From NCBI GenBank assembly GCA_032207245.1, contig CM063502.1, forward strand, positions 116,458,197 to 116,522,196: a stretch of 64,000 bases of DNA, given 5' to 3'. This document shows, piece by piece, positions 40,496 through 54,080 of the stretch. The position numbers and the translations under genes are program-made. Under the pieces are notes generated by a model. The model did no database searches and had not been told where the DNA came from. It saw nothing but the letters and a program-made list of their open reading frames with translations. The DNA is from Pardosa pseudoannulata (lineage: Eukaryota; Arthropoda; Arachnida; Araneae; Lycosidae). Positions within the stretch are counted from its first letter, which is position 1; each line of letters begins with the position of its first letter.

Positions 40496-41970
40496 TAATT
40501 CATTATATCTCTAAGCAATCATTTGTGATAGCAATAATAACACTATATTACAAATTAATAAACATCTTATTTGATTGTGTGCTTGTTACAGAGATTCAAA
40601 CTATGGTTTAATTACTGGAAATGAGAAGTTAATGAATTATTCAAATTCTTTAAAAACATTTTACCATTTTTTTAAAAGATTTTATTATGTTTTTAACGGT
40701 CATCTATTATCAATGTTTTATAATGTTAGTTTTAAAAGATATAATTCAACTGTCTTACTATTTTAAAAGCATGTATTAATAGGTTTTTAAATTTGATTCG
40801 ATTAAAATGAATAAATTAAATAATTCATTATATCTCTAAGCAATCATTTGTGATAGCAATATTAACACTATATTACAAATTAATAAACATCTTATATGAT
40901 TGTGTGCTTGTTACAGAGATTGAAACTATGGTTTAATTACTGGAAATGAAAAGTTAATGAATTATTCAAATTCTTTAAAAACACTTTATCATGATTTTTA
41001 TAGATTTTATTATGCTTTTAACAGTCGTCTATAATCAATGTTTTATAATGTTAGTTTCACAAGAAATAATTCAACTGTTTTAATATTTTAAAAACATCTA
41101 TTAATAGATGTTTTCACTTAATTCAGTTATATGGAATAAATTAAATCATATTAAATTATATAAATTAAAACATTTTTTAATATCTTAGATTAAAATGAAT
41201 AAATTAAATAATTTATTATATCTCTAAGCAATCATTTGTGATAGCAATAATAACATGATATTACAAATTAATAAACATCTTATATGATTGTGTGCTTGTT
41301 ACAGAGATTGAAACTATGGTTTAATTACTGGAAATGAAAAGTTAATGAATTATTCAAATTCTTTAAAAACGCTTTATCTTTATTTTTATAGATTTTATTA
41401 TGCTTTTAACAGTCGTCTATAATCAATGTTTTATAATGTTAGTTTCACAAGAAATAATTCAACTGTTTTAATATTTTAAAAACATGTATTAATAGATGTT
41501 TTCATTTAATTCAGTTATATGGAATAAATTAAATCATATTAAATTACATAAATTAAAACATTTTTTAATATCTTAGATTAAAATGAATAAATTAAATAAT
41601 TCATTATATCTCTAAGCAATCATTTGTGATAGCAATAATAACACGATATTACAAATTAATAAACATCTTATATGATTGTGTGCTTGTTACAGAGATTGAA
41701 ACTATGGTTTAATTACTGGAAATGAAAAGTTAATGAATTATTCAAATTCTTTAAAAACGCTTTATCTTTATTTTTATAGATTTTATTATGCTTTTAACAG
41801 TCGTCTATAATCAATGTTTTATAATGTTAGTTTCACAAGAAATAATTCAACTGTTTTAATATTTTAAAAACATGTATTAATAGATGTTTTCATTTAATTC
41901 AGTTATATGGAATAAATGAAATCATATTAAATTATATAAATTAAAACATTTTTTAATATCTTAGATTAAT

Positions 41971-42774
41971 ATATTGTTATTTTACATATTAAACCTTCGA
42001 AAATTAAAGTATACTTTACATTATTTTTCAAAGATTTTAATAAAATAAAACCTTAGTTAAATAAAATAATGTTTAACGATAACTGCTGTTAAAAAAATTG
42101 CAAGAGCTGATTATCATTCAGTAACTATTCAAAAGGTATAGCTGAATTACTTTGGAATTAAAAAAGTTTTAATTCAAGAAAAATGGGTATTTTCATATTT
42201 CTATGCATTGTTTCCTCATAGTTTGACAGTGAATTCTTATAAAAAAATGTAGTAAATTTCAATGAAATAACTTACAGATATCGATTTTTGATCCATTGAA
42301 ATAGTATTGAAATCGCTAAATGTTTAGCTAACGATGTATTTGGAATTTTGTAAAAATGTTATGTTCTTTTTGAGTTTCAATACTTTAAGAAATGAAAAAA
42401 ATATTATTTATCATAAAACCAGTAGATATAGATAACTGAAATGTTTATTTCATAAGTAAATTGCTTAGAACTGCGTAGAATGTAAAATTCATTTCTTTTT
42501 TCTAAAAGAAATTCCCTCAAGGTTTTAAGGAATTCCTCTTAGAAAGAGTTTAGGTTCAATGCTATATATTTATAGTATTCTCGTACATTTTAACGAATTG
42601 ATCAACTATCTCGTTATCAAAAATCCCTCAGTGTTTCGAAATCTACTAAAAAATTATTTTTTTAGATTTTCTTTTTTAGGAAATCCGCATTTGACCTAAA
42701 TTTCTTTATGTTTTATTTTAAATTATGAAATAAGAAAATGTCGCGGAAAAATCAAGATTTTTGAAAGTATTTCT
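41971..42774. other. Unannotated AT-rich DNA
   Basis: No feature recognised. Confidence 0.45.
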
Positions 42775-42787
42775 CAAGATACTGCAG

Positions 42788-42963
42788 CCGAACGATGGCC
42801 GATTGGTTAGGGTGCTGGCCTTCGGTACCGTAGTTTTTGGGTTCGAATCCCACTGTGGCATGGATGTTTGTAGCCGTTCGAAATCGACTTTAAGCTGTAG
42901 GTCCCGGTCTCATTAGCCCTCGTGTTGCAAAAAGTAGACCATTGCACTCCAAATCAAATCAAA
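42788..42963 (+). mobile_element. tRNA-derived SINE, copy C
   Basis: A box in GGCCGATTGGTTAGGGTGC, B box GGGTTCGAATCCCAC, same body as copy A, tail CCAAATCAAATCAAAC. The 13-bp target duplications CAAGATACTGCAG / CAAGATACTGTAG lie at 42775-42787 and 42964-42976. Confidence 0.92.
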
Positions 42964-42976
42964 CCAAGATACTGTA

Positions 42977-43503
42977 GTTGAGAAATTATCTTATTTCCTT
43001 GATTTCTTTTATATAATGGGTGAATCAAAGGACCTGAATATGCTTCATTAAAAATATTCTTAAATTCTGCTTTTGTAAAGGCGTTGATGCACCAGAATAT
43101 AAAAACTGGAAATATTTCTATTCAGCAATGAGAACCAATCACCTGATTTCAAAGTTATTTGTGTAAATCTTCTTCATTCAGTATGCCTTAGTCATTCAAT
43201 TCATTATTTAAACATTTATAAAAAACGACACAAAATCAATTTTTTGGTGTATAAAGACTGACGATTATATTCTAACGTAAATAGCTTTATAAAATAGACG
43301 CATAAAACATAATCTTTCAACAGTAATTTAGAAACGTCTAATTTACTTACTACGATCATTTCGTTAGATCTTCTTGACAAATTAATAATAATAACTTTTT
43401 AAAATCTTAAAAATCTGATTTTTGAAAGATGTTAGCAGATTAATATAAACAAACATGAAAGATTTTTTTTGCACCATGCGTAAATCGATCTACTACATAT
43501 TTA
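42977..43503. other. Unannotated AT-rich DNA
   Basis: No feature recognised. Confidence 0.45.
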
Positions 43504-44555
43504 CTACAGATTTACTTAGCTTTTAATATGTAAGTTTCAACAAAGACAAATTTTGCGACTGTTATGGCATAATTTTTAGAAAGACTGAAGTATAAAATCA
43601 ACAATATTATATAATTATTTACATATTTAATTAAAATAACAGAAAGAAATTTAAAGAATTATACTTAAATAATACATTTTGTTTCAAGGATTTTTAGTGT
43701 TACTTTGCTTTTTACCAACAAATACTTTTGTTAACATCATTTTGATAACATGTTATTAATGTTTCCTTTCATGATGATGGTCTTTTAATAATAACCATTT
43801 ACAAAGTTTAATCATTTCTACAGATTTACTTTGTTTTACTATGTTAGTTTTTTACAAACACAAATTTAGCGACTCTTATGGCATAATTTTTAGAAAGACT
43901 AAAGTATAAAATCAACAGTATTATATAATTATTTACATATTTAACTAAAATAACACAAAGAAATTTAAAGAATTATACTTAAATAATATATTTTGCTTCA
44001 AGGTTTTTTAGTGTTACTTTACTTTTTACCAACAAATACTTTTGTTAACATCATTTTGATAACATTTTATTAATGTTTCCTTTCATGATGATGGCTTTTA
44101 ATAATTGGTTTGGTTTGGTTTGGAGCGCTACGGTCTACTGTTTCACACACGAGGGCTAATGAGACCGGGACCTACTGCTTAAAGCCGATTCCGAACGGCT
44201 ACGAACATCCATGCCACAGTGGGATTCGAACCCACGAACTCCGGTACCGACGATCAGCACCCTAACCAATCAGCCAGCGTTCGGCTGGCTTTTAATAATA
44301 ACCATTTACAAAGTTTAATCATTTCTACAGATTTACTTTGTTTTACTATGTTAGATTTAACAAACATAAATTTAGCGACTCTTATAGCATAATTTTTAGA
44401 AAGACTAAAGTATAAAATCAACAATATTATACAATTATTTACATATTTAACTAAAGTAACAGAAAGAAATTTAAAGAATTATACTTAAATAATACATTTT
44501 GTTTTAAGGTTTTGTACAATTACCTTGCTTTTTACCAACAAATACTTTTGTTAAT
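43504..44555. repeat. Tandem triplication, ~315-bp unit
   Basis: Units are anchored by TACAGATTTACTT at 43504, 43819 and 44326. The second unit is lengthened by the SINE at 44106-44285. Units share TTATGGCATAATTTTTAGAAA-type blocks. Confidence 0.92.
44106..44285 (-). mobile_element. tRNA-derived SINE, copy D, nested in tandem unit 2
   Basis: Reverse-oriented full copy: GGTTTGGTTTGGAGCGC tail, body, GTGGGATTCGAACCCAC (B box), GCACCCTAACCAATC (A box). Perfect 14-bp target duplication TGGCTTTTAATAAT at 44092-44105 and 44286-44299. The neighbouring unit carries the empty site. Confidence 0.95.
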
Positions 44556-44789
44556 ATTCTCTTTCGAATTTTGAAAAAAAAATATTCGTTTTATATTTTA
44601 GTCGGTTGTAACTTTCTTAACTCTGCGATAAGTAAAATCTATCCAGTGGATTTATTTTGTTAATATGAAAAAAATAATTAGGCCTTATGTATATGTAAAA
44701 TATATTACATATAAATTTATGATATAGATATTTATATACAGTAATTATCAATTTTGAAGTAAAGTAGTCAAAAATTAAAAGTTTTGTTT

Positions 44790-46910
44790 TCCCTTTAGAA
44801 TTTTATGGTTTTGAGTATTATATTTTTGTCATTTCGAGTGGGGAGCAAAGACTTGTCTTCATTACAATACGACTCCTTATCTATAGAATATCTTAGTTTA
44901 CAGGGAATATGGTTACTTGTTAATAAAAAGAGGATTATAAAGAATGCAGGAGGAATAAGAAAATCTTTAATTAACTAAACAAAATACTGTTCTAACTATA
45001 TAGATTGCAGATTACCAGATACAGACTACTTTCGTTGAACATTAGGACTATTTTATTTATATCTAATGTTATACTGCAGTGTCATTACTGAATCCAGAGT
45101 CTGGATACAACCTATAATGTAATCACATCTTAGCGTGAAGAGTTTCTTCTCGGGACGAATTGTTTTCATATAGGAACTTAATTATCGTCTCAGACTGGTC
45201 TCTATTATCGAAATTTCTTTTTATTCCCACTTCCTTTAAGTATAAAGAAATGTTATGTAGCAACAAAATGCTAGAACTCGGGAACTCTGTAGCAAAGAAT
45301 TTATTTTTCTTAAATTAGTGTTTAAGCAATGAAATATTTCAGTACAAGCAGTAGATTATGAGTTAAATATGTCACTAAAAGCATGAAATGAGTTCATGTT
45401 ATTCCTCAAATTTGTGTGTTTTTTAAAGAAGTTAATTTATGTTATTTTAAAGAAATTAATTTTAAATAATTTAATTTATATTTAACTTTAAAGAAGTTAA
45501 TTTATGTTAAATTTAAAGAAGTTAATTTATGTTCCTTTAGGATTACATAGTTTTAAACATTAAATTTTTTCACTGCAAGTAAGGGAGCAAAGATTTGTTC
45601 TTCAGTGCAATACGACTCCTTATCTATAGAGGGTCTTAGTTTACAGGGAATATGGTTACTTGTTAAAAAAGAGGATTATACAGAATGCAGGAGGAATAAG
45701 AAAATCTTTAATTAACTAAATAAAATACTGTTCTAACTATATAGATTGCAGATTACCAGATACAGACCACTTTCCCTTGAACATTAGAACTATTTTATTT
45801 ATATCTAATGTTATACTGCAGTGTCATTACTGAATCCACAGTCTGGATACAACCTATAATGTAATCACATCTTAGCGCGAAGAGTTTCTTCTCGGGACAA
45901 ATTGTTTTCATATAGGAACTTAATTATCGTCTCAGACTGGTCTCTATTATCGAAATTTCTTTTTATTCCCACTTCCTTTAAGTATAAAGAAATGTTATGT
46001 AGCAACAAAATGCTAGAACTAGGGAAATCTGTAGCAAAGAATTTATTTTTCTTAAATTAGTGCTTAAGCAATGAAATGTTTCACTACAAGAAGTAGATTA
46101 TGAGTTAAATATGTCACTAAAAGCATGAAATTAGTTCATGTTATTCCTCAAATTTGTGTGTTTTTTAAAGAAGTTAATTTATGTTAACTTTAAAGAAGTT
46201 AATTTTAAAGTTAATTTATGTTAACTTTAAAGAAGTTAATTTTAAAGAAGTTAATTTATGTTCCTTTAGGATTTAGTTTTAAATATTATATTTTTTCACT
46301 GCAAGTAAGGGAGCAAAGATTTGTTCTTCAGTGCAATACGACTCCTTATCTATAGAATCTTAGTTTACAGGGAATATGGTTACTTGTTAAAAAAGAGGAT
46401 TATACAGAATGCAGGAGGAATAAGAAAATCTTTAATTAACTAAATAAAATACTGTTCTAACTATATAGATTGCAGATTACCAGATACAGACCACTTTCCC
46501 TTGAACATTAGAACTATTTTATTTATATCTAATGTTATACTGCAGTGTCATTACTGAATCCACAGTCTGGATACAACCTATAATGTAATCACATCTTAGC
46601 GCGAAGAGTTTCTTCTCGGGACAAATTGTTTTCATATAGGAACTTAATTATCGTCTCAGACTGGTCTCTATTATCGAAATTTCTTTTTATTCCCACTTCC
46701 TTTAAGTATAAAGAAATGTTATGTAGCAACAAAATGCTAGAACTAGGGAAATCTGTAGCAAAGAATTTATTTTTCTTAAATTAGTGCTTAAGCAATGAAA
46801 TGTTTCACTACAAGAAGTAGATTATGAGCTAAATATGTCATTAAAAGCATGAAATGAGTGCCTGTTATTCCTCCAAATGTGTGCTTTTTAAAGAAGTTAA
46901 TTTATGTTAT
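44790..46910. repeat. Tandem triplication, ~726-742-bp unit
   Basis: Anchored by GGGAGCAAAGA at about 44841, 45583 and 46309. Units 2 and 3 are nearly identical; unit 1 differs more. A small internal repeat (AAAGAAGTTAATTTATGTTA) near each junction varies in copy number and accounts for most of the length difference. Confidence 0.95.
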
Positions 46911-47529
46911 TTGTAAATTTATCCATTTTATTGGAAATTAAATATTTTTAATTCCTTTGTGATCATACCATTCTATGTTATATAACCAAATGATATTATG
47001 TAGCTATATTTTTATAAGATTAAGAATATTGTTACAAATTCTTTTGCCAAGTACAAAGAGTTTTGTGATAAAAAACAAATTTTGGCAAGCATTTCCAAGA
47101 AGCGTGACTTCCTCTATATTATCTCTTTTAGTCTTATTTTACACTATAACCCATCTAAAAAATATTTTAGTTCATTTAATGGCCAGCAAACAAATGATAA
47201 ATTTTGACAGGCTAAAATTTACTTAGGCATGAATTATGTATTATTACTTGTTCTTACAATTTAATCATGCATTATTTATAGATTACCTTTACTAACCTTT
47301 TTTTATATATTCACCATTTTTTCTTTCCTGTTTCTTTACCTAAATTTCTCATCTTAAATTCATTTCATTATTTATTATCTATGTTTCTGAAAACTAAGTT
47401 TTATTAAAATGTTTTGTAATTTTTTCTTTAAGTTTTCTCAAAAGCCTTTTTTATATAACCAAACCGTAAATAAAATGGATTTACTAAGAAAATTCATTGC
47501 AACAATTCGTTTATTATTATTCATACTCA
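46911..47529. other. Unannotated AT-rich DNA
   Basis: An 83-codon open frame (46975-47226) has no recognisable family. Confidence 0.45.
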
Positions 47530-48103
47530 TTAACCCCTTCCGGTATGATTTAATGATGAAAACCTGTGCATGAAATGACCATTTAATTTTTATTCAAAAA
47601 ACTTGTTTCATTTTACAATTCTTACATATTCTTAATTAAAATCCACTTTTTACATAGTGTTAAATAATATCAGAAACAGTAAAATTAAGAAAATATCAAA
47701 GCAAAACATTAATAAGGTATACAGATAATAGTCTTCAAGCTAGTGGTACTTTTCAAAACAAAGTGCAAAGGAATTCTTAATTGTTTACACCGCCAAGTAG
47801 TCTCACTTTTAATTTGATTCTTGTAACACACACGGCATTTCTTAGTAGGTTTTCTTTTATTCTGACTCATTAATTTGACAATGACTTGTACCAAGAAATT
47901 CTAAGTAAACAATATGCAATAGTGACCTGTGATTTTCACAAGTGATAAAAGTGTTGCCAAATTCAGTACACTAGAAATTTTAAACTAAATTAGTTATCAT
48001 ATTTAACAGTAACTTTAATCGCATGACGAGTGTAGCTCGTCATTGTGCGGTATGGAATGAAAAACTAATGACATTTTCTCGTCATTTTACCGGAAGAGGT
48101 TAA
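47530..48103 (-). mobile_element. piggyBac-type non-autonomous element, family A copy 3
   Basis: 574 bp, TTAA at 47530-47533 and 48100-48103, TIR CCCCTTCCGGTA with one change at the right end (CGGAAGAGG). The motif-bearing right end shows GACGAGTGTAGCTCGTCATT, but the outermost palindrome is damaged (ACATTTTCTCGTC). Confidence 0.87.
47709..47894 (-). pseudogene. piggyBac transposase C-terminal tail relic, copy 3
   Basis: Open for 61 codons and nearly identical to 8068-8253, with CRVC and a following WRC. Later zinc ligands are missing as in the other copies, so the loss predates their spread. Confidence 0.65.
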
Positions 48104-49373
48104 GTGAAGTGAGACTTACAATTATTTTATAATTTCTCAGTAAAGCTTTCAATATGTATGCATTACCTAAGTATAGATGAAATATCTATGACATTATTTT
48201 TTGGCACACTTTCAAGGAAGTCAAACATAAGTTCAACTTCATTGAAATGTTAAGCTATAAATCAAGCTATGAATGATACCTGAATAATAATTAATGAAAA
48301 TTTATACTGATTTTTTAAAAAATTGAAACATTTAGTTGATAGATTATATCAGCTATTTTGATAAATTATGAGGATTATTTTTAAGTGTTAAAATTTTTTA
48401 ATTTATCTGTTTTCAACTCTAAAGCAATAGTTTATTTTACATGATACCTAGTGAAATGTCGATATGACTTTAATCTGCCTATTTTTGGGATTGTTCCCCT
48501 TACATCATTTTTTTTGTCCAATCCAAAAAACAACGATAGTTGTACCCTTCAGAAGTATCATTCTCAACTACTAACAGGTGAAATGTATTATTTCTAATAG
48601 TCATATGCTTCTTGCTTAGTAAAGTGGAAATTGGGTGATATGCATGCAAGCAGTGTTTACCGTAGTACGGATTACGTAGTACCGTAGTACACTTGTTTAC
48701 CGTAGCAAAAATGCTTAATAATATTGGTGGTACAAAAACAAGCTAAATCGAGTTCAAATTCTTAGGAACTCAGCAAGTGGAGTAACAAAATTAAACTTCC
48801 ATATTATATAGAATTGGTAGTCTCTAGTAATTCCAGTCCACAGAGAGTAAGAGATGGAATTGTCTCTAACTTAAAATTTTAGGGTAAAAGCAGAAACTCT
48901 GCAATGTTCCTTTACAAATTTGGATAGCATACTAATTAAAAAGAAACTTGCCACGAAAATATTCAATATAAAATTTAATGTTGCCATATACAGGATTCAC
49001 TTCGAAAAATAGCGATTTATTCCTGTTTTCTGAATTTTTTTAAGAATTGAAATAAAGGAAAACGTCGTAAGCCATTTTTTTACATTAGTTAACCTTACAC
49101 AAGACTGGGGAATATCTCTTTAGTCTATATCTTAAAGTAGCTGGAAGACGGATTGATCATGCCAAATAGATCATTCGACAAGGGGCTGAAGGCAATTTCT
49201 CTTCCTGTCTCTTCTGTCAAGGTCCTCAGTGACAATGGATAAGGTATTATGGCATTCGTATTAGTAGTTTCACTAAATCATACCTTAATCACTAATGTTG
49301 TTATCAAAACTTACTCTTTTCAGATTAATATCTTTTATTGCTTATTAAATTGCCAGCTACCTCTGTTATAACG
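48104..49373. other. Unannotated AT-rich DNA
   Basis: Contains a small cluster of CGTAGTAC words (48658-48715, see findings). Otherwise nothing recognised. Confidence 0.45.
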
Positions 49374-49570
49374 TCTGAAGAAGTGATATTATTGTATTCT
49401 TAATACAGAGACTCCTGCTATGGCTCGACGAGTCTTAGAGAAGTATCCACAGAGATCACATCATATATAAAACCATGGTCAGAAGGGATTCACACAGTGC
49501 AGTTAAAATAAAAACAACTAGATCTAGACACAGGCATTTATTTAAGATAGTATAACGAAAACAATAAATA

Positions 49571-49608
<38 letters not shown>

Positions 49609-50340
49609 TATAAACAAACATCAGCACTCTCGATGCAACAGAGCTTGATGCTACTGGCACACTGACTCTTATATAGGCAGACAACATATACAGATATTTG
49701 CATATTTACAAAGATGATGTGTTGCCACAAATAAAACTACAATAATTATAAAACTTTATAAATATCAATACATATGAATGAATTCATGTTACAATATGGG
49801 AAAATACATTACAATATTTAAATTATATACAAGACACTATTTACAAAGACTGAACATTAATTCGTCAACGGCCTTAATCAGAAATGATGCGCATTACGTC
49901 ATCTTCGGCAAATTGCGTGATCACCACATAAACAACAGATTACTAATTCCAGGATACATTGAATTTAAAATTTGCTGTTTCTACTTATTAGTCTCAAAGT
50001 AATATTTTAGTATGCAGCCTTCTTTGATTTATATCTTCAATCAAATTTTAAGAAATCCTACAAAGTTAACTAACTTGGTGCACAACACATGCTTGATGTT
50101 CCTCAATATACATCCTTGAAAAATTTACAATTTATATGGAAATGATGTCCGTTAAAAAATTAACAAAAGTCTAATTACACACTCACAATTTTCCATTCTT
50201 CCTTTATTTCATTTATGAATAACGTTAAAAAATCTAATCTATGGTTTAAGTGTATTTATCCTCCGTCTCTACTTTCAGTATATCATCGGCGAAATTTAGC
50301 AGGATCTCTAAATTAACTGCAGATGAGTGAACAGCCAATA
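49374..50340 (-). mobile_element. Possible old LTR or retroposed promoter region
   Basis: Minus-strand reading shows a TATA-type CTATATAAGAGTCAGT (49676-49661), GCTCTGTTGCATCGAGAG downstream, and then AATAAA (about 49540). It finishes TTATAACA at 49374. This order (TATA, leader, poly(A) signal, ...CA end) is LTR-like, but I could not find a matching left end or target duplication. Boundaries are guesses. Confidence 0.25.
49575..49608. repeat. (TCA)n microsatellite
   Basis: About eleven TCA units. Confidence 0.95.
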
Positions 50341-53300
50341 AAATCACCTCGTCCGAAGTACCGTTCCTTTCTTCTCATCAATCTTACTCATTCAGTCATA
50401 CCCGCAGTGAAGGAGTGACCTCCACTACAAAGAGCCTGCCTCATCACAAAGGCAACGAAAAAAATTCTGGGTGCTGAGTAAACAATTAGAAGTCTGGAAA
50501 CAAGAGATTGCAGGAAGCAGCAACTTCAACTGACAAAAAAGTGACGTTCCGTGAAGTACTATTCAGAGAATCTTATATAGAGAGAGTTAATGGATATTTT
50601 GTGAAGTATTTACGAAATAGAAGATTTTAAAGTGTAAACCTTATATGATTAAATTTTCCATTGTGACAGTGTTTGAATATAATATGTTAAAAAATAAAGT
50701 ATTAAAATTTTATTTTAAAATTTGTTTATGCATATTTGATATATTTCACAAGAATATATATTAACTATAGTAGGCTTTGATAGTAAGAATAAAATGTCTT
50801 CCTTATTATTAACTATGCACCATAATTATACATTCTTCTTTTATGATATTTGCAAAAAAAAACCTCATGCAGTTACGATAATATTATGACGGTCATATCA
50901 GTTACTGTTATAAATAAGAAAGTAAATAACCAGTTTAATTGTAGTCTGACAGGAGATTTAAATTTCTTCCTATTATGATTTGAGTCAAATTATTATGACT
51001 AAGAATGCTAATTTTAAATTATCTTTATCTATTGAATGAATGTGGCCAAACTTTATTCCCATGTTCCCAAGTTTTTGTATAAATTTAAGCACATTTGGGT
51101 AGATTATGGAAGGAAGAAAATCACATACACAAACCCAGAAGGCTACATGCTGCTCTGTCCATCCATTTCCTCGAGAACTGTACCAACAATAATTATGAGA
51201 AATATTACCCCTATACAGAAGTAGCTTCACTAAACGTCTGATTTCTTTAATTAACAATCCAATTATTCTATTTTTGCATTTTATTTAATAATCTTGAATC
51301 ATTAAAAAAGATTAATAATGATTCTGTATTATATTTCAATTGTAGTCAAAATATATACTATGTGATGAACTGAAAGCAAAAACTGTGTACTACGTGATGA
51401 AATAAAAATAAGAAAATAACATGGAGATTTGGACTATTGTATATTCCTGTAGACTAGTCTGACTAATAGTCAATAGGTAATTTATTTGAATTTGGTGAGG
51501 ATTATTTTCTAAGGTAAAATTTTTCCCAACAAAATAGGAAATCAAATCTTGAAAGATAAAATGGGTGTTTTAAATAGAAATGTGATTCTGTAATGCTAAG
51601 TAGGAACCTTTAAAATTCTAAAATCCATAGCAAAGTATGTGCTGACATCATGAGAATTCCTGAAGAGGATTTATAGCTACGTGATAAAGAACCGGAACGT
51701 CTAGAGTGAAATGGTATTTGGCTGGTAAATATATGATAAAAGGGATGAAGAGAAAAATAATTCAGTACATAAATTTTTATAAAGCTCAATATTTGTTACA
51801 TAGATAAGTATTTTGTAAATAAATATATAATTTATATTCTCTAACACCAGCTATTCATCTTTAATCCAAACTTATTTCTAAACATATTTTATTTAAATCT
51901 TTTAGATAGCATTTAAGTCTTAGATTTAAAAAAATGATTCTGGATTGTAAAATTTTTTAACTTTAAATTTTGCTTTGATAAAAAGAGAAAATTCTATAGA
52001 ACAAGAGATTTCTGTGTAATAGAAAGAAAAAAAAGCATGCTATCTGTTTAAAACTAACAATTCTATTCCTGGAAGATATCTCCAAAGTAGTTTAACATGA
52101 GATAACAGATTAAAAAGAAAGGGATAAGATATAGTTCCGATAAAACAGAAGAATTGTAAAAAAATACGTTTCAAATACAATTGTTCATTTTTCGACTATA
52201 AAATCCAAGGTTTTAAAAAAATGATCAAAACGTCGAAAATGTTCTTTACAAAATGAGCAGTAAAGAAAAAAAATGTCCCATACACACACCAAAATCGAGC
52301 TTTTTAATAATTCAATAACTATTTTAAAGCGTTACTTTTGTTTGCTCAAAGTAGCTAAGTAGAAAATGCTCTTGACAGATATTGTCTTTGTAAAAGTAAA
52401 TAAAATGTGATATGATATCATTTGGCTCAAGACTCTGCCGGAAAATCTATTTTTTTTCAAGAATAAGAATGTGATATCTGTTCAGATTCCTTTTATAGCC
52501 TTATATCTCATTCAAAACATTGTCTTTAAATGATCCATGTAGATAAGATGATGTTTGCTGTGTTGAATTTTTATTACAGTCAAATAACAGTTTTCTAGAA
52601 GAAATGTATATAAAATCAAACAAGTAATACCAAATATTTTTCTGTCTATTTTAGAGTACAGTATATCTTACTAAAAGCTAAAGGAAATATTTTATACAAA
52701 TTTGAGATTTTGTTTTAACGAGGGATCTATAAATACAATGATTTTAGTGTAACTAAATAAAACATTTACATGTTTAAAGTTTTCTATATATATTAAATAT
52801 ATAACTTATGTTTAGAATAATAATTTTATAGAATCAGTTTTGTTAAGTCTTCAAATTGTAATGCATCACTGTATAACGATATCACAGGCACATATAATAT
52901 AATCGGTGTAATTTTATCTTAAACTAAACATATCGTAATTGTTAATAATCTAAACTAGAATCTCTGTAATGGTATAACTTTGTATAAATTAATTTATCAT
53001 TATTTATGTGAACCAAAATATAATTAATTTTGTCCTGACAATAATGAAAGAAAAACTTTCACTTCTATTTAACAATATTCAATAACATTTAATTGTATTC
53101 TAATGTTTCTGATTATCTAAATTTTCAAAGCTGTGTTGAAAATACATTTGTAGTTACAAACATGAGGTGAATTTTGGTTTAAATACATTTTTGCAACATA
53201 AATAATAATTTTGAAAAAAAAATTATTTTCAGCACCTTAGATTTCACTTAATGATAATATTGAGTTACGTTTATGACAATAAATATATAAATAATTCCCA

Positions 53301-54080
53301 AAGTTACAGAAATCATAGAATATATTTAAAATATTTACATGTAAAAGAAGGAAACTACAATATCTCAATTGATATATAAGCAAGAAACTAAGAGACACTG
53401 CTCATATTTTATTTTATAGATCAATAAATAATTACTGTACAATAAAATTTTTGTTATCATTTAGTTCAAAATAAACTAAACTCTCCAATGGTATGTTCTA
53501 AAAATTAGTTCCCTTAAAAATAAAATTTATCTCTATATTTAAACAATCATTATCTAATTCCCAAGGTTTGATTTCGTTGTATTTTTACTTACATTTAATC
53601 TTACAGAATGTAGCGTTTTCGCTCTTATTCGAAATTGAAGCTACAGTATTATAAAGCAAATACAATTAAGTCTTTACTTAAAATTTAAGACTCAAGCGAA
53701 AATAGGTCCATGGCATTAAATCCTATTGCAATTTTCCTGGCCATCTGCAAACAAATGACTCTACTCTTAGAAAATTTACTACAAAGAGCGTTATTCCGTC
53801 TAGTGTTAAACGAATCTATTAAATTCTAGCAGTTAGCTAAAGATATATTCTAAATCTCGCTGGGCTATAACCTTGTCATCTTGGTTATTTATTTCTTATC
53901 AAATGACTCCTACGGCTCTCTATTATGTTTGGTATCCTCTTCATACTTAAATTGATTCGGGATTTTTATTCTAAATCATTAAAAGACAACTTTAACTTGA
54001 ATTAAACAGGAGTAGATTTAAAATAGGAGAATATTTTTAAGCGTTTATTTAAATTCTAAAAGGGAAAAATTAAATAACCC
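50341..54080. other. Unannotated AT-rich DNA
   Basis: No transposon ends or arrays recognised. Overlapping open frames at 50985-51257 (both strands) show no family. 50345-50480 is slightly GC-richer than its surroundings, for no visible reason. Confidence 0.45.

Larger units (their letters stand above)
39046..41970. repeat. Six-unit tandem array (~324- and 388-bp subtypes)
   Basis: Units are anchored by ATCTCTAAGCAA(C/T)CATTTGTG at 39046, 39370, 40507, 40832, 41220 and 41608. Units 1-3 are about 324 bp once the Tigger in unit 2 is removed (1137 minus 814 gives 323). Units 4-6 are 388 bp, with an extra ~63-bp A/T block (TTCAGTTATATGGAATAAAT...). Open frames at 39114 and 40575 are the same unit read twice and are not genes. 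Confidence 0.95.

Noticed and set aside
39114..40766. Two nearly identical open frames at 39114-39317 and 40575-40766, as if a duplicated gene
   Set aside because: They are the same phase of a tandem repeat unit and diverge with stops in the other units.
39046..41970. CRISPR-like regular repetition
   Set aside because: Unit length is hundreds of bases with no repeat/spacer alternation, and the genome is eukaryotic.
50985..51257. Overlapping open frames on both strands as a possible exon
   Set aside because: No recognisable domain, no convincing splice context, and overlap on opposite strands is common by chance.
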